14,982 nt of DNA, from assembly GCA_964443275.1 (NCBI GenBank), contig CAYUCE010000043.1, positions 1-14,982 of the forward strand, in the 5' to 3' direction. Within the stretch, counting starts at the first letter, position 1. Each line of letters starts with the position of its first letter. Source of the stretch: CAYUCE01 sp964443275 (lineage in GTDB: Bacteria; Bipolaricaulota; Bipolaricaulia; CAYUCE01). Of this stretch, positions 14,031 to 14,982 are shown piece after piece. A program made the position numbers and the translations under genes. Below the pieces are notes generated by a model. It ran no database searches. It had not been told where the DNA came from and saw only the letters and a list, made by a program, of their open reading frames with translations.

Positions 14031-14982
14031 ATGTTTAGACTTTTTAGAAAATCCGATCAATGGTTTTATTCATTTGTCCTTGCTAACATCGCGGCCGGCG
14101 GTACCTCGCTTTTAATTCCCCTTTACGCCGTCGATTTGGGAGCAGATGTAAGTCAAGTGGGGATTATAGTTAGCATTGGCAGTTTGATAGCGGTTCCGGC
14201 CAGCATGTTGTGGGGGAGGTTAGCGGATAAATGGGGCAGCCGCAAATATTTTGTGCTCCTGGGATTTTTGGGGGCGGGACTGTCACTTCTTTTTCTGGCC
14301 TTTTCTCAAAATCTAGTTCAAGTTACCCTTCTAAATGCCTCCTTCTCTTTTTGGTGGATGGCGGCAGCCTCTGTGGCCACCCTTTTGGTGATCGAAAGGG
14401 CGGTACGTAATCAGTGGGAAACTAAGATTGCCTCCTTTAATGCCTATACCGCTTCTGGCTGGGTGTTAGGCCTTCTTTTAGGCTTTTTGTGGACTAAAGT
14501 GGCGGTTAATTTCCTTTCCTCCCCAACCGTCTTGCGCTCTTTATTCGTGGTCCTGTTTATCGCATTATTTGCCGGTTTTATTCTAGCCATTCAATGGATT
14601 CCTGAACGCATACGGTTCAAGAAAAGAAGGATTCGAAGAAACGGTTTCTTCAATAGAAACATGATCTTTGAACGACTTAGATACTTACCTTCCCATGTGT
14701 ATAATATTATTAGACCAGGTGCACTTTTCTCCTTTTACCGGAAGGTTAATATGGATTTAGCCCTTTTCTTTCTCTCGGCCGGGTTCTTTTTTACCGGATT
14801 CTCAATTTTTTTTGTACCCCTGCCTATCTATCTGAAAGAAATTATCCACTTAGATAATTCAACAATTTTTTCCTTTTTTATCTTAAGTTCGGGAGCCAGC
14901 GCACTATTTCATTACCGAGCGGGCCACTTAGCCCAACTTCACCCCCCTCCCTTTCGTCCTAATTCGCTTGCTAACAGGGTTT
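14031..14982 (+). CDS. Major facilitator superfamily transporter, 3'-truncated by window edge
   Basis: This polytopic transporter is open from the ATG at 14031 to the window end (317 codons seen). Hydrophobic segments begin at about residue 12 (FVLANIAAGGTSLLIPLYAV). The loop between TM2 and TM3 carries MFS motif A, GRLADKWGSRKY. A basic hydrophilic loop (around RFKKRRIRRNG) marks the middle of the protein, followed by TM7 (LALFFLSAGFFFTGFSIFFV) and TM8. Substrate is unknown. The last 15 or so codons (HPPPFRPNSLANR) are hydrophilic where TM9 should begin, whereas the +1 frame gives FVLIRLLTGF, so a frameshift or sequence error near 14940-14957 is suspected. The AGGAGG at the end of corA is 16 nt from this ATG and can pair with CTCCT, so ribosome loading is unclear. 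Confidence 0.88.
   Translation, partial: MFRLFRKSDQWFYSFVLANIAAGGTSLLIPLYAVDLGADVSQVGIIVSIGSLIAVPASMLWGRLADKWGSRKYFVLLGFLGAGLSLLFLAFSQNLVQVTLLNASFSFWWMAAASVATLLVIERAVRNQWETKIASFNAYTASGWVLGLLLGFLWTKVAVNFLSSPTVLRSLFVVLFIALFAGFILAIQWIPERIRFKKRRIRRNGFFNRNMIFERLRYLPSHVYNIIRPGALFSFYRKVNMDLALFFLSAGFFFTGFSIFFVPLPIYLKEIIHLDNSTIFSFFILSSGASALFHYRAGHLAQLHPPPFRPNSLANRV

Overview
The window looks like chromosomal core-gene DNA from a bacterium of moderate G+C content. It has a Gram-positive-like (Terrabacteria-type) division and cell-wall cluster and uses TTG and GTG starts freely (ftsQ, ftsW, lpdA and corA all appear to use them). The proteins are lysine- and glutamate-rich, and MurB is of the short type II form. 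I cannot place the organism more precisely from sequence alone. I see no insertion sequence, phage gene, CRISPR array or toxin-antitoxin pair; this is mostly ordinary chromosome with some unusual regulatory DNA.

Layout. The left edge cuts a tRNA-Ala(UGC) gene. Its CCA end lies only 3 nt before the start of pgk (+ strand). pgk converges on a seven-gene minus-strand cluster, read in transcription order as ftsW-murG-murC-murB-ftsQ-ftsA-ftsZ (8913 down to 1322). Junctions are overlapping or separated by a few bases, so this is almost certainly one operon. It makes the late lipid-linked peptidoglycan precursor steps (MurG, MurC, MurB), the septal glycan polymerase (FtsW) and the core divisome (FtsQ, FtsA, FtsZ). 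mraY, murD, murE, murF, ftsI and ddl, common partners in such clusters, are not in the window.

Upstream of ftsW is a 362-nt non-coding stretch with a strong hairpin terminator. Next comes a single groEL (- strand) with a perfect TTGACA-17-TATAAT promoter. There is no groES beside it and no CIRCE element. Divergent from groEL is a small ArsR/SmtB-type winged-helix regulator, and an AT-rich repeat lies at the groEL transcription start. Together these suggest an unconventional, ArsR-linked control of the chaperonin, which is the most interesting hypothesis here.

To the right, on the + strand, are a stand-alone dihydrolipoamide dehydrogenase (lpdA), two tandem stem-loops that overlap a probable promoter, a CorA-type Mg2+/Co2+ channel (corA), and a 5'-partial major facilitator superfamily transporter that runs off the right edge. 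The transporter appears to carry a frameshift or sequencing error in a C/T-rich tract about 30-40 nt before the edge.
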